Part shown: positions 15,661 to 23,701 of the stretch, one piece after another
Numbering within the stretch: position 1 is the stretch's first letter
How the letters are laid out: the number at the start of each line of letters is the position of its first letter
From: Chitinophaga pinensis
Lineage (GTDB): Bacteria > Bacteroidota > Bacteroidia > Chitinophagales > Chitinophagaceae
Length of the DNA: 64,000 nucleotides
Assembly: GCA_902167325.1 (NCBI GenBank)
Contig: LR632930.1
Coordinates: forward strand, 682,001 to 746,000
Reading direction: 5' to 3'
Notes under the pieces: model-generated
The model's database searches: none
The model's input: the letters and a program-made list of their open reading frames with translations, nothing else
What the model was told of the DNA's origin: nothing
Made by a program: the position numbers and the translations under genes

Positions 15661-16719
15661 ATGACCGATATGAAACATTTTTTTACCGAGGGTATTCTCA
15701 ACTGGAACACGTTTCAGAACGACCGATCCATGCCCTGGAAAAAAGAAAAAGACCCCTATCGCATCTGGCTCTCCGAAATAATTCTCCAGCAAACTCGCGT
15801 GGAACAGGGCCGCCCCTATTACGAACGCTTCATCACAGCATACCCCACCATCACCGACCTGGCCGCCGCCCCTGATGAAGCAGTGTTCCGCCTCTGGCAG
15901 GGCCTCGGGTATTATGCCCGTTGCAAAAACATGCTGGCCACCGCCAGAACCGTCGCAAAGGACCATGCAGGGATTTTCCCGAAAGACTACCCCGGTATTG
16001 CCGCACTCAAAGGTGTTGGTGCCTACACGGCAGCCGCCATCGCCTCCTTCGCGTATAACCTACCGCACGCCGTACTCGACGGCAACGTATACCGCGTACT
16101 GGCACGGTTCTTTGGTATCGATACGCCAACGGATACTACCGCGGGCAAGAAACTTTTCACTCAACTCGCTCAGGACGTACTCCCTGAACAACAGGCCGGC
16201 ACTTATAATCAGGCGATCATGGACTTCGGGGCCGTTGTCTGCAAACCGCAGCAACCACTCTGCAAATTGTGCCGGCTGGCACCCCGCTGCGAGGCTTATC
16301 AGAAAGGATTAACAGATCTTGTACCTGTAAAATCCAAAAAATTACGCATAAAAAAAAGATATTTCTATTATTTGTTGCCAGACAACGATTCACTGCGCTT
16401 CGTTCGCAAGCGTACCGGGAAAGACATCTGGCAGAACCTCCATGAGTTCCCCATGATCGAGACGCCCGGTCCCGTCACCGAATCGGAACTCCTCGCCTCC
16501 CCTGCCTTCCTTTCCCTCATGGGAGCGGGTAACTTCAAAGTCAGCGGCACATCCCCCGAAAAAAAGCAGCAGCTCACTCACCAAACCATCCACGCCAGAT
16601 TCCTGCACATCGGCCCGGCCGCCTCCATGCAACCACCCGAAGGCTTCCGGGCAGTACCGGCAGCGGAGCTGGATCATCTCGCTTTTCCGAAGATCATCGT
16701 TGACTTCCTCAAAGGTTGA
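15661..16719 (+). CDS. mutY: Adenine DNA glycosylase MutY
   Basis: Base-excision repair enzyme removing adenine opposite 8-oxoguanine. With the start at 15661 it has 352 residues. Glu39 (SEIILQQT) and Asp140 (VLDGNVYRVLAR) are the catalytic pair. The helix-hairpin-helix LKGVGAYTAAAIASFA is at about 116-131. The 4Fe-4S loop is Cys194, Cys201, Cys204, Cys210 (Cx6Cx2Cx5C). A C-terminal NUDIX-like 8-oxoG recognition domain follows (about 230-350). Upstream in-frame codons exist but add unconserved residues; MKHFF at 15670 is an alternative. It begins the mutY-ssb-gldE-gldD run, conserved in gliding Bacteroidota. Confidence 0.92.
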   Translation: MTDMKHFFTEGILNWNTFQNDRSMPWKKEKDPYRIWLSEIILQQTRVEQGRPYYERFITAYPTITDLAAAPDEAVFRLWQGLGYYARCKNMLATARTVAKDHAGIFPKDYPGIAALKGVGAYTAAAIASFAYNLPHAVLDGNVYRVLARFFGIDTPTDTTAGKKLFTQLAQDVLPEQQAGTYNQAIMDFGAVVCKPQQPLCKLCRLAPRCEAYQKGLTDLVPVKSKKLRIKKRYFYYLLPDNDSLRFVRKRTGKDIWQNLHEFPMIETPGPVTESELLASPAFLSLMGAGNFKVSGTSPEKKQQLTHQTIHARFLHIGPAASMQPPEGFRAVPAAELDHLAFPKIIVDFLKG

Positions 16720-16885
16720 CGGGCCACCCGCATTGCGGTACCATTCATTTATAACGACTTATATAAAATATTCGTGCCCATGCGCCAGAAATTTTTATGG
16801 GGCCGATTGGAAAAAACATTAACTTTAATAAGGTTGACCGTGAGATGATTTTTTAAACATAGGACAGAAGTTAAAACCTACAATT

Positions 16886-17365
16886 ATGAGAGGTGTTAAT
16901 AAAGTAATCCTGATTGGCAATCTTGGCAGAGACCCCGATGTTCAGTTCCTGGAAGGTAACATAGCAGTGGCTAAATTCTCACTGGCCACTACGGAAACTT
17001 TCAAAGACCGCGCCGGCAAGCTGATTTCCCAGACAGAATGGCACACAGTAGTGCTCTGGAGGGGCCTCGCAGAGCTGGCCCAGAAGTATCTCCACAAAGG
17101 AAGCCTCGTTTATATCGAAGGCCGCCTCCGTACCCGCAGCTGGGAAGACAAGGAGGGTAATAAGAAATTCGCCACCGAAGTGGTGGGAGACAATCTCGTG
17201 ATGCTCGACAAGCGCATGGATGTAGGTAATGGCGACCATGCCGTTTCCCACGGTTCAGGATCCGCTTCCGGCAGCCCGCAAAGCGGACCGGGCCATCACG
17301 GCGAAGGATATCCCGGCATCGAGATCCCCCCAATGGGTGAAGCAGCCGACGATCTTCCATTCTAA
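16886..17365 (+). CDS. ssb: Single-stranded DNA-binding protein
   Basis: A 159-residue SSB. The OB fold starts MRGVNKVILIGNLGRDPDVQF and includes TEWHTVVLWRGLAELAQKYLHKGSLVYIEGRLRTRSW. The flexible Gly/Ser/His-rich linker (about 115-147) leads to the acidic protein-interaction tip ending DDLPF, which recruits repair and replication partners. The start is fixed by the conserved MRGVNKV. It lies between mutY and gldE, an order seen in flavobacteria. Confidence 0.95.
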   Translation: MRGVNKVILIGNLGRDPDVQFLEGNIAVAKFSLATTETFKDRAGKLISQTEWHTVVLWRGLAELAQKYLHKGSLVYIEGRLRTRSWEDKEGNKKFATEVVGDNLVMLDKRMDVGNGDHAVSHGSGSASGSPQSGPGHHGEGYPGIEIPPMGEAADDLPF

Positions 17366-17524
17366 AGAAAACCAACCCGGGCAGGACCCGCCCCTTTTTC
17401 CTGCCGTAACGGGACATTCTATTATATTTGCACGTGGGAAAGCGATTCACCTCATCAAGACCTGAATTACTTTCCCCTTATTTTTGATCAAAGCTTCAAC
17501 AACTTGGCTTATTTCCCGGATAGC

Positions 17525-18859
17525 ATGCTACCGTTACTGAATGTATTCCTGCAAAACCCGGCACCGGCCGCGGCACCTGATGTGAATGTACTGGTGTTCC
17601 TGCTGGTCATTTTTATGCTCCTCCTGCTAACCTTTATCGTTTCCGGAGCGGAAGTCGCATTCTTTTCCCTGAATTACAAGGACCTTAACGTCCTCAAAAC
17701 CAGGCAAAACAATGCCGGCCGCATGATCACCAGACTGCTCGAAAAACCGAAATCCCTGCTGGCATCCCTTCAGATCGCCAACATCCTTTTCAACATTGCC
17801 TTCATTTTTATCTCGAACTACCTCATTTACCAGGTAGAGTCCCTCCAGGAACTGGCCGTCGTTTCCTTTGTGGTACGCATCGCCATTATCACTTTGGTAC
17901 TGCTCTTCTTCGGGCAGATCCTCCCCCGTGTATGGGCTACGCAGAACAATATGCGCTTTGCCACCTATTTCGCCTGGCTCATTCACCTCATCCACGCCAC
18001 ACTGGAACCGGTGAGCAATTTCTTCGTAAACCTCAGCGAAAACATTGAAGCCCGCCTATTTCACCGCAACTCCCGCCCCATCAACTATCGTGAAATTGAT
18101 GAGGTGATTGAGATGAGCGTAGAACCCGGTGCTTCTCAGGAAGAGAAAAACATCGTGCGCGGTATCCTCAAATTCGGCAATATCGCCGTAAAGCAGATCA
18201 TGCGCACCCGCCTCGATGTAAATGGACTGGAATTCGACCTCCCTTTCAGCGAAGTCACCAAGCGAGTAGCCGACCTTCACTATTCCCGCCTCCCTGTCTA
18301 TAAAAACAATCTCGACACCATCGTAGGCGTCATCCATACCAAAGATCTGCTGCAACACCTCGGTAAGGGCGATTCGTTCGACTGGCACGAAGTAATGCGC
18401 CAGCCGTTCTTTGTGCATGAACACAAGCTCATCGAAGATCTCCTCAACGAGTTCCAGACCCGCCATATGCATTTCGCGGTGGTGGTAGACGAGTTTGGGG
18501 GCACCTCCGGCATCGTTACCCTCGAAGATATCATGGAAGAAGTGATCGGGGATATCAAAGATGAGTTCGACGAAGAAGAATTTAACTACAATAAAGTCAA
18601 CGACCATACCTATGTGTTCGAAGGCAAAACCATGCTGAACGATGTTTGCCGCATCCTCAACATCGCCCCCGATACCTTTGAGCAGGTGAAAGGCGAAAGC
18701 GATTCCATCGGCGGCCTCATACTGGAGCTTTCGGGTAAATTCCCCGAAGAAAACAGCGTTATCAGCTATGGCAACTTCGATTTCACCATCCTGGAAGTCA
18801 CCAAAATGCGCATCCAGAAAGTACAGGTCAGCATCAAATCAGACATAGAATCGGAATGA
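17525..18859 (+). CDS. gldE: Gliding motility-associated protein GldE (CNNM/CorC family)
   Basis: A 444-residue membrane protein. Order: DUF21/CNNM transmembrane domain (about 20-190, with spans such as VLVFLLVIFMLLLLTFIV and ILFNIAFIFISNYLI), a linker, a CBS pair (about 205-330, RTRLDVNGLEF, then VVVDEFGGTSGIVTLEDIMEEVIGDI), and a C-terminal CorC/HlyC domain (to 435). In Flavobacterium johnsoniae, GldE supports GldD function in gliding and type IX secretion. The ATG at 17525 was preferred; an in-frame TTG at 17504 would add seven residues. The stop overlaps the gldD start by 4 bp (ATGA), so the two are translationally coupled. Confidence 0.9.
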   Translation: MLPLLNVFLQNPAPAAAPDVNVLVFLLVIFMLLLLTFIVSGAEVAFFSLNYKDLNVLKTRQNNAGRMITRLLEKPKSLLASLQIANILFNIAFIFISNYLIYQVESLQELAVVSFVVRIAIITLVLLFFGQILPRVWATQNNMRFATYFAWLIHLIHATLEPVSNFFVNLSENIEARLFHRNSRPINYREIDEVIEMSVEPGASQEEKNIVRGILKFGNIAVKQIMRTRLDVNGLEFDLPFSEVTKRVADLHYSRLPVYKNNLDTIVGVIHTKDLLQHLGKGDSFDWHEVMRQPFFVHEHKLIEDLLNEFQTRHMHFAVVVDEFGGTSGIVTLEDIMEEVIGDIKDEFDEEEFNYNKVNDHTYVFEGKTMLNDVCRILNIAPDTFEQVKGESDSIGGLILELSGKFPEENSVISYGNFDFTILEVTKMRIQKVQVSIKSDIESE

Positions 18860-19449
18860 AACGCCTCCTCCCGCTCCTGACCTTCGTTTTCCTCTTCGCC
18901 GCCTGCCAGCAACAAGGCCATACGCCCAAACCGCGGGGCTATTTCCGGATCGATCTGCCGGAACGGCAATACCGGCTGTTTGATAGTGCCGGGTACCCTT
19001 ACACCTTCGAATACCCCGTGTATGCCAATGTGGTGAAAGATTCCCTCTTTTTCGGGGAAGAAACCGAAAACCCCTGGTGGATCAATATTGAGTTTCCCCA
19101 GTTCAATGGTAAAATCTATATGAGCTATAAGGTGATCGGGAAGAAAAATGCACTCGATGAACTGATTAATGACGCTTTTAAACTCAGCTATAAGCATACT
19201 TATAAAGCAGAATCTATTGAAGAAGAAGCATTTACAACCCCCAACGGGGTTTCCGGCCTGTATTATCAGGTAGCGGGCAATGCTGCTTCCGCAAAGCAAT
19301 TTTTTGCCACAGATTCTTCCAACCATTTTTTGCGTGGAGCGTTGTATTTTTACGCCCAGCCCAATGCCGACTCCCTGGCCCCGGTACACCGGTTTGTGGA
19401 GGAAGATATCCGGCATATGGTCAATACTCTGAAATGGAGACCAAACTGA
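18856..19449 (+). CDS. gldD: Gliding motility lipoprotein GldD
   Basis: A 197-residue lipoprotein with signal MKRLLPLLTFVFLFAAC (lipobox FAAC, Cys17). The mature part begins with the recognisable KPRGYFRIDLPERQYRLFDSAGYPYTFEYPVYANV of GldD and continues with NPWWINIEFPQFNGKIYMSYK. GldD is needed for gliding and type IX secretion (SprB/RemA adhesins, chitinases) in flavobacteria. It overlaps gldE by 4 bp. The remaining gld and spr/por genes are elsewhere in the genome. Confidence 0.92.
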   Translation: MKRLLPLLTFVFLFAACQQQGHTPKPRGYFRIDLPERQYRLFDSAGYPYTFEYPVYANVVKDSLFFGEETENPWWINIEFPQFNGKIYMSYKVIGKKNALDELINDAFKLSYKHTYKAESIEEEAFTTPNGVSGLYYQVAGNAASAKQFFATDSSNHFLRGALYFYAQPNADSLAPVHRFVEEDIRHMVNTLKWRPN

Positions 19450-19456
19450 GAGCAAG

Positions 19457-20035
19457 ATGATAGTGATTGATGACATATACATCAGTGATGATGTGGTCGA
19501 AAAGAATTTTGTGTGCAATCTTAACGCCTGTAAAGGCGCCTGCTGTGTAGCGGGCGATTGCGGCGCACCGCTGGAGGAATCCGAACTGGAAACACTCCGC
19601 CGCATCTACCCATCCATCAAACCCTTTCTTCGTGAAGAAGGCATCCGCGAACTGGAAGCCACCGGCCTGCATACGTGGGACGATGAGCATGGCCATGTAA
19701 CGCCCGTTATCAACGGCGCCATCTGTGCTTACGCCTCCATCGATGAAAACGGGCATGTGGGCTGCGGTATAGAAAAAGCCTGGAAAGCCGGGGCTACCGA
19801 TTACCGGAAACCCATTTCCTGCCACCTCTACCCCATCCGCATCACCAAATACGAAACCTTCGAGGCCGTCAACTACGACAAATGGAGCATCTGTAAACCG
19901 GCATGCAAACTGGGAAACCAGCTGCAGGTACCAGTGTATAAATTCCTGCATGAAGCCATCGTAAGGAAGTACGGAGAGGAGTTTTACAATGTACTTGACC
20001 AGATCGCAACAGGACAGTACAGGGCAGAAGAATAA
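19457..20035 (+). CDS. DUF3109 family cysteine-rich protein
   Basis: A 192-residue cytoplasmic protein that starts MIVIDDIYISDDVVEKNFVCNL and carries a Cys-rich block (CNLNACKGACCVAGDCGAP, about 20-38). Further cysteines follow in GAICAY, GCGIEKA, SCHLYPIRITKY and SICKPACKLG. The pattern resembles YkgJ-type metal- or iron-sulfur-cluster-binding proteins; DUF3109 is widespread in Bacteroidota and has no assigned function that I know of. It follows gldD by 7 bp, in the same direction, and probably shares its transcript. Confidence 0.82.
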   Translation: MIVIDDIYISDDVVEKNFVCNLNACKGACCVAGDCGAPLEESELETLRRIYPSIKPFLREEGIRELEATGLHTWDDEHGHVTPVINGAICAYASIDENGHVGCGIEKAWKAGATDYRKPISCHLYPIRITKYETFEAVNYDKWSICKPACKLGNQLQVPVYKFLHEAIVRKYGEEFYNVLDQIATGQYRAEE

Positions 20036-20127
20036 AACTTTGATAGCATATTTGCAGGGACCTATACAATAGGCTCAATCTTTCTGTAACAGGTCCACCA
20101 GTGGACATTTTGACTATATTTACAGCC

Positions 20128-21507
20128 ATGAATAAAACGGCCAGCACATTTCTCAGCGAAAGTGAAGTTAAAGCGGCGGACCTCGGCCACCGTAATACCA
20201 TCAACTTCAATATTGGCAAATACAACGCCGCAGTGAAGAACGGCAAGACACAGTTTTCCGACCTTACCACTGCCCGTGAAAGGGCCAAGAACGTGAAATG
20301 GCGTGCCATTGAGAACCTCGATAAGCATCTCGAAGATTTTGAGATGAACTTCATCAAAAGAGGCGGCAAAGTGATCTGGGCAGAAACTGCAGAACAGGCA
20401 AGAGAAGAGATCCTCGCCATCTGCAAGGCCAAGAACTGCAAATCCGTGGTAAAGAGTAAATCTATGGCCACGGAAGAAATTCATCTGAACGATTTCCTCC
20501 ACGAAAATAATATCGAAAGCATAGAAACGGACCTCGGTGAATACATCCAGCAGCTGGATGACGAGCCTCCTTACCACATTGTGACCCCGGCCATGCATAA
20601 AAGCGCGCAGCAGGTGGCGGATCTTTTCCATGAAAAGCTCGGCTCCTCCCCCTCGCTCACGCCGGAACAGCTCACGCTCGTGGCCCGCGACAAACTCCGC
20701 CAGAAGTACCTCGACGCGGAAGTAGGTATTACCGGAGCCAACTTCGTTATCGCAGACATCGGCGGCATCGCCATCACCGAAAATGAAGGCAACGCCAGGC
20801 TTACTACCTCTTTCCCTAAAACACACATTGCACTGATCGGGATCGAAAAAGTATTGCCATCTATCTCCGACCTCGCACTCTTCTGGCCCCTGCTGGCTAC
20901 ATACGGAACCGGCCAGCAAATTACTTCCTACAACTCAGTATTCTCTGGTCCGCGCCAGGAAGGCGAAACGGACGGGCCCGAAGAGATGTACGTTATCTTC
21001 CTCGACAACGGCCGTACCAACCTGCTAAAAGACGTGGAAGCCCGCGAGGCGCTTTACTGCATCCGCTGCGGCTCCTGCCTCAATGCCTGTCCTGTTTATA
21101 AGAATATTGGCGGCCATACATACAAAACCACTTACAGCGGCCCTATTGGTGCCGTAATTACCCCGCACCTCCAGGGCGTGGGTGAATATATGCACCTGAG
21201 CTATGCCTCATCGCTTTGCGGTAACTGTACGGAGGTTTGCCCCGTTCGCATCAATCTGCACGAGCTGCTGCTCCATAACCGCCACAAAGCGGTGGAAGAG
21301 CATCATACAGGTGGTGGCGAGAAGCTGGGCTGGTTTGGCTGGAAGCAGGCATGCCTTAGCCGCAGGATGATGAACCTGGTGGGTGGTAAAACCAAAAACT
21401 TCGTGATCGGGAAACTGTTCGGCAGTGCCTGGGGCGACGATCAGCGCGGGTTACCCATCTTCGCACCCAAATCCTTTAACCAGCTCTGGAAGGAAAAAAA
21501 GAAGTAA
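20128..21507 (+). CDS. LutB-like lactate utilization iron-sulfur protein
   Basis: A 459-residue protein. An N-terminal LUD domain (about 60-290, with TEEIHLNDFLHENNIESIETDLGEYI and ITGANFVIADIGGIAITENEGN) is followed by a double 4Fe-4S ferredoxin segment: CIRCGSCLNACPVY, then CGNCTEVCPVRI. The C-terminal tail ends QLWKEKKK. In Bacillus the LutABC complex oxidises L-lactate. Here neither lutA nor lutC is adjacent, so they must be elsewhere or the protein works in another LUD complex. ATG at 20128 gives MNKTASTFLSESE; an in-frame GTG at 20101 is less likely. A strong bidirectional terminator follows. Confidence 0.88.
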   Translation: MNKTASTFLSESEVKAADLGHRNTINFNIGKYNAAVKNGKTQFSDLTTARERAKNVKWRAIENLDKHLEDFEMNFIKRGGKVIWAETAEQAREEILAICKAKNCKSVVKSKSMATEEIHLNDFLHENNIESIETDLGEYIQQLDDEPPYHIVTPAMHKSAQQVADLFHEKLGSSPSLTPEQLTLVARDKLRQKYLDAEVGITGANFVIADIGGIAITENEGNARLTTSFPKTHIALIGIEKVLPSISDLALFWPLLATYGTGQQITSYNSVFSGPRQEGETDGPEEMYVIFLDNGRTNLLKDVEAREALYCIRCGSCLNACPVYKNIGGHTYKTTYSGPIGAVITPHLQGVGEYMHLSYASSLCGNCTEVCPVRINLHELLLHNRHKAVEEHHTGGGEKLGWFGWKQACLSRRMMNLVGGKTKNFVIGKLFGSAWGDDQRGLPIFAPKSFNQLWKEKKK

Positions 21508-21527
21508 ATCTTACTGTCAGATATTTG

Positions 21528-21558
21528 AAAAAAGGCCGGCGTATTGCCGGCCTTTTTT
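21528..21558. terminator. Strong bidirectional intrinsic terminator
   Basis: AAAAAAGGCCGGC (21528-21540), loop GTATT, then GCCGGCCTTTTTT (21546-21558): a perfect 13-bp stem with U-tracts on both strands. It ends the plus-strand lutB-like gene and the minus-strand anti-sigma operon. Confidence 0.95.
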
Positions 21559-21617
21559 ATGGATCACTACCGTAAAACGGCTTTCATCCACTTTATGAAC
21601 CGTGTTCAGGCAAGTTT

Positions 21618-23018
21618 TTATGGGAGGGGGTAGAGTTTAACGGGGATGAAGGTTTCAACCTTCGCTTTCCGGCCTTTTACAGGCATCCATTTCGGGCCTT
21701 CTTCCACACGCTTTTCTGCTACTGCACCTGCTGCAGGGTGGAAGGGCTGAAGGGCCTTTATGTTGTGCAGCGAACTGTCTGCATGCACGGTAAAGGTTAC
21801 CCTTACCATACCAGACAATGTATCCGGCAAACCAGCAACAGGCACAGGGGGCATGGCGATCATGAACTGCAGGTAGGCATTCTGGCCAATGGCGGGCTGC
21901 GGCTGCATCCTGTCTTTTCCACCCGTGAGAATTACAGTTTCTGCCAGGCTCTGGTTGTTCACGGGCAGGTAGATGTTCAGGTTGCTTTTATCCAGTGGAA
22001 CGGGCACAACAGTGTTTTTATACCCTATCAGCGACACATCGAGGCTGGTGCGGGCACCGGCATTAACGGTGAGCGCGAATGTGCCCGTACTATCCGTAAC
22101 CACGCGCTTGTTGGTAGAACGCTCGTGAACAATGGCGCCGCGCATCAGCTCTCCGGTAGTGGCATCGAGTACTTTGCCACTGATGAGGCGCAGATCCCCG
22201 GATTCATGATACGAAGAGTATTTCGATTCCACACCTGCCACTTTACCTTCCAGCTGCTGGCCCGGATCGGATTGTGCGTTCTGACGGGCTAGTGGTGAGG
22301 TTTTACGGCCGATGTAAATGGTATCATTCTTTGTTGCGTCCTGCGTTTGAAAAAAGGCGTTATCGTTTTGCTGTTTTTCCAGCACAGCCGCTGGCGGTGG
22401 AGGCGGCGGGGCAGCAGCAACAACCGGAGCGGATGCTACGGATCTGGCGGCACGGTCACTCAATTCCTCATTCCGGGCGGATGCTTTGGCCAGCTTTGCT
22501 TCTTCAGCAGCCGGGCGGGGAGCAGCTTTCTTTTCAGGAGCAACCGGGGCTTTATCCAGTGCTAAGTTCCCAACCTCCGGAGCTACTGCAGGAGCGGCGG
22601 TATCCGGCTGCCGTGTGGCGGCAGAAGGGGTTTGTTGCGTAAGGGTATCTTTGGCTTTAGCAGAGGGTAGTTCCTGCGCCACCTCTTTCACAGCCGGCCC
22701 TCGTTTCAGGAGTAACACAGCAGAAATGGCCAGCAACAGCAGAATGCTTGCGGCGGCCAGCCAGCGGCGGTCTAAACGCCGTACCACCCCACCGGAAGCC
22801 GGCGGGGCTACTCTTTGCTGCAGACGGGCGCGCAAATCATCCAACACAGGCTCCCGGCGCTGCGGGCTTTTACCGTAACCTTCGAGCGCTTCGGCCAGGA
22901 ACGGGTCGTCCAGCGCCTGGCGCTCGAGGGCATGCATGGTTTTATCGTCCAGCTCGCCTGCCAGGTATTTGCGGATCAGATCCGCCGTAGGCTCGATATG
23001 TTTTTTCGGCGTTGCCAT
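21618..23018 (-). CDS. Anti-sigma-like protein fused to carboxypeptidase-D-type and TonB C-terminal domains
   Basis: A 466-residue single-pass membrane protein. Residues 1-75 form a cytoplasmic anti-sigma-like helical domain (TADLIRKYLAGELDDKTMHALERQALDDPFLAEALEGY). A membrane helix is at about 88-107 (WLAAASILLLLAISAVLLL). A long Ala/Pro/Lys-rich linker follows. A CarboxypepD_reg-like domain (about 275-345, LISGKVLDATTGELMRGAIVH, then DSTGTFALTV) comes next, and the C-terminus (about 370-466) resembles the TonB C-terminal fold (MVRVTFTVHADSSLHNIKAL, then GPKWMPVKG). Its start codon directly follows the stop of the sigma gene, so the pair is coupled. It probably senses an envelope signal and holds the sigma factor; the ligand is unknown. 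Confidence 0.75.
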   Translation of the reverse strand: MATPKKHIEPTADLIRKYLAGELDDKTMHALERQALDDPFLAEALEGYGKSPQRREPVLDDLRARLQQRVAPPASGGVVRRLDRRWLAAASILLLLAISAVLLLKRGPAVKEVAQELPSAKAKDTLTQQTPSAATRQPDTAAPAVAPEVGNLALDKAPVAPEKKAAPRPAAEEAKLAKASARNEELSDRAARSVASAPVVAAAPPPPPPAAVLEKQQNDNAFFQTQDATKNDTIYIGRKTSPLARQNAQSDPGQQLEGKVAGVESKYSSYHESGDLRLISGKVLDATTGELMRGAIVHERSTNKRVVTDSTGTFALTVNAGARTSLDVSLIGYKNTVVPVPLDKSNLNIYLPVNNQSLAETVILTGGKDRMQPQPAIGQNAYLQFMIAMPPVPVAGLPDTLSGMVRVTFTVHADSSLHNIKALQPFHPAAGAVAEKRVEEGPKWMPVKGRKAKVETFIPVKLYPLP

Positions 23019-23588
23019 TTATTTTTTCTCCATACAGATCTTCAGATTCCTCTTTCCGTTCTGAATGTAGCTTTTCACTTTGGTCATGTCGAAGCCGGTA
23101 ATTTCGGCTACTTCGCGGTAGCTTTTTTCCTGCAGGTAAAACAGGTCTACACTTGTCTTCTGTTCCGCGGGCAGCTTTTCCATACAGCGCTCCATGGCCT
23201 GGAGGTTATCTTCCAGCCCATTCCCACTATCCGGATGAAAATTATGGTCCGATTCCATAAATCCTTCCTCTTCCAGGGCCACAATTCTGCCCCGGGTGCT
23301 CTCCTTTCGGAGCTTCATGAGGCAATGGTTCCTTGCCAGCACATGCAACCAGCCCCTAAATGCCTGAATTTCATGCTGTTTCACTTTCGGGATCAGCTCT
23401 TCGAATATCTGCATTACGGCATCTTTGGCGCTATCGTCGTCCAGGTATTTAAGGCAAACACCATACACGAGGTCCATATAACGCTCGTAAAGTGCAGCCA
23501 ATACCTCCAGCCGGCCGGTTTCCTTGTATTCCCGGACCAGAGAGGCGTCATCGGCTTCCTGCATGGTATGTTGCTGTAAAAAGGGCAT
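23019..23588 (-). CDS. ECF-type RNA polymerase sigma factor
   Basis: A 189-residue sigma-70 family protein. Region 2 (about 20-90) contains LVREYKETGRLEVLAALYERYMDLVYGVCLKYLDDDSAKDAVMQIFEEL. Region 4 (about 130-185) contains LPAEQKTSVDLFYLQEKSYREVAEITGFDMTKVKSYIQNGKRNLK. The start is either ATG 23588 or ATG 23564 (MQEADD); the longer one is used here. The stop codon abuts the ATG of the membrane anti-sigma gene, the usual regulator pair. Confidence 0.9.
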   Translation of the reverse strand: MPFLQQHTMQEADDASLVREYKETGRLEVLAALYERYMDLVYGVCLKYLDDDSAKDAVMQIFEELIPKVKQHEIQAFRGWLHVLARNHCLMKLRKESTRGRIVALEEEGFMESDHNFHPDSGNGLEDNLQAMERCMEKLPAEQKTSVDLFYLQEKSYREVAEITGFDMTKVKSYIQNGKRNLKICMEKK

Positions 23589-23647
23589 TTGCGTCCGGCA
23601 ATAGTACAAAATTTTGCCCTACGTGAGGCATTTCAGGAGGAAATCAG

Positions 23648-23676
23648 GAAAGGCCGCCCTTACAAGGCGGCCTTTC
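23648..23676 (-). terminator. Intrinsic terminator of purH
   Basis: GAAAGGCCGCC (23648-23658) pairs perfectly with GGCGGCCTTTC (23666-23676) across a 7-nt loop, 26 bp past the purH stop. Confidence 0.85.
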
Positions 23677-23701
23677 ATTATGAATTTCTATCGCGGAGCG
23701 A

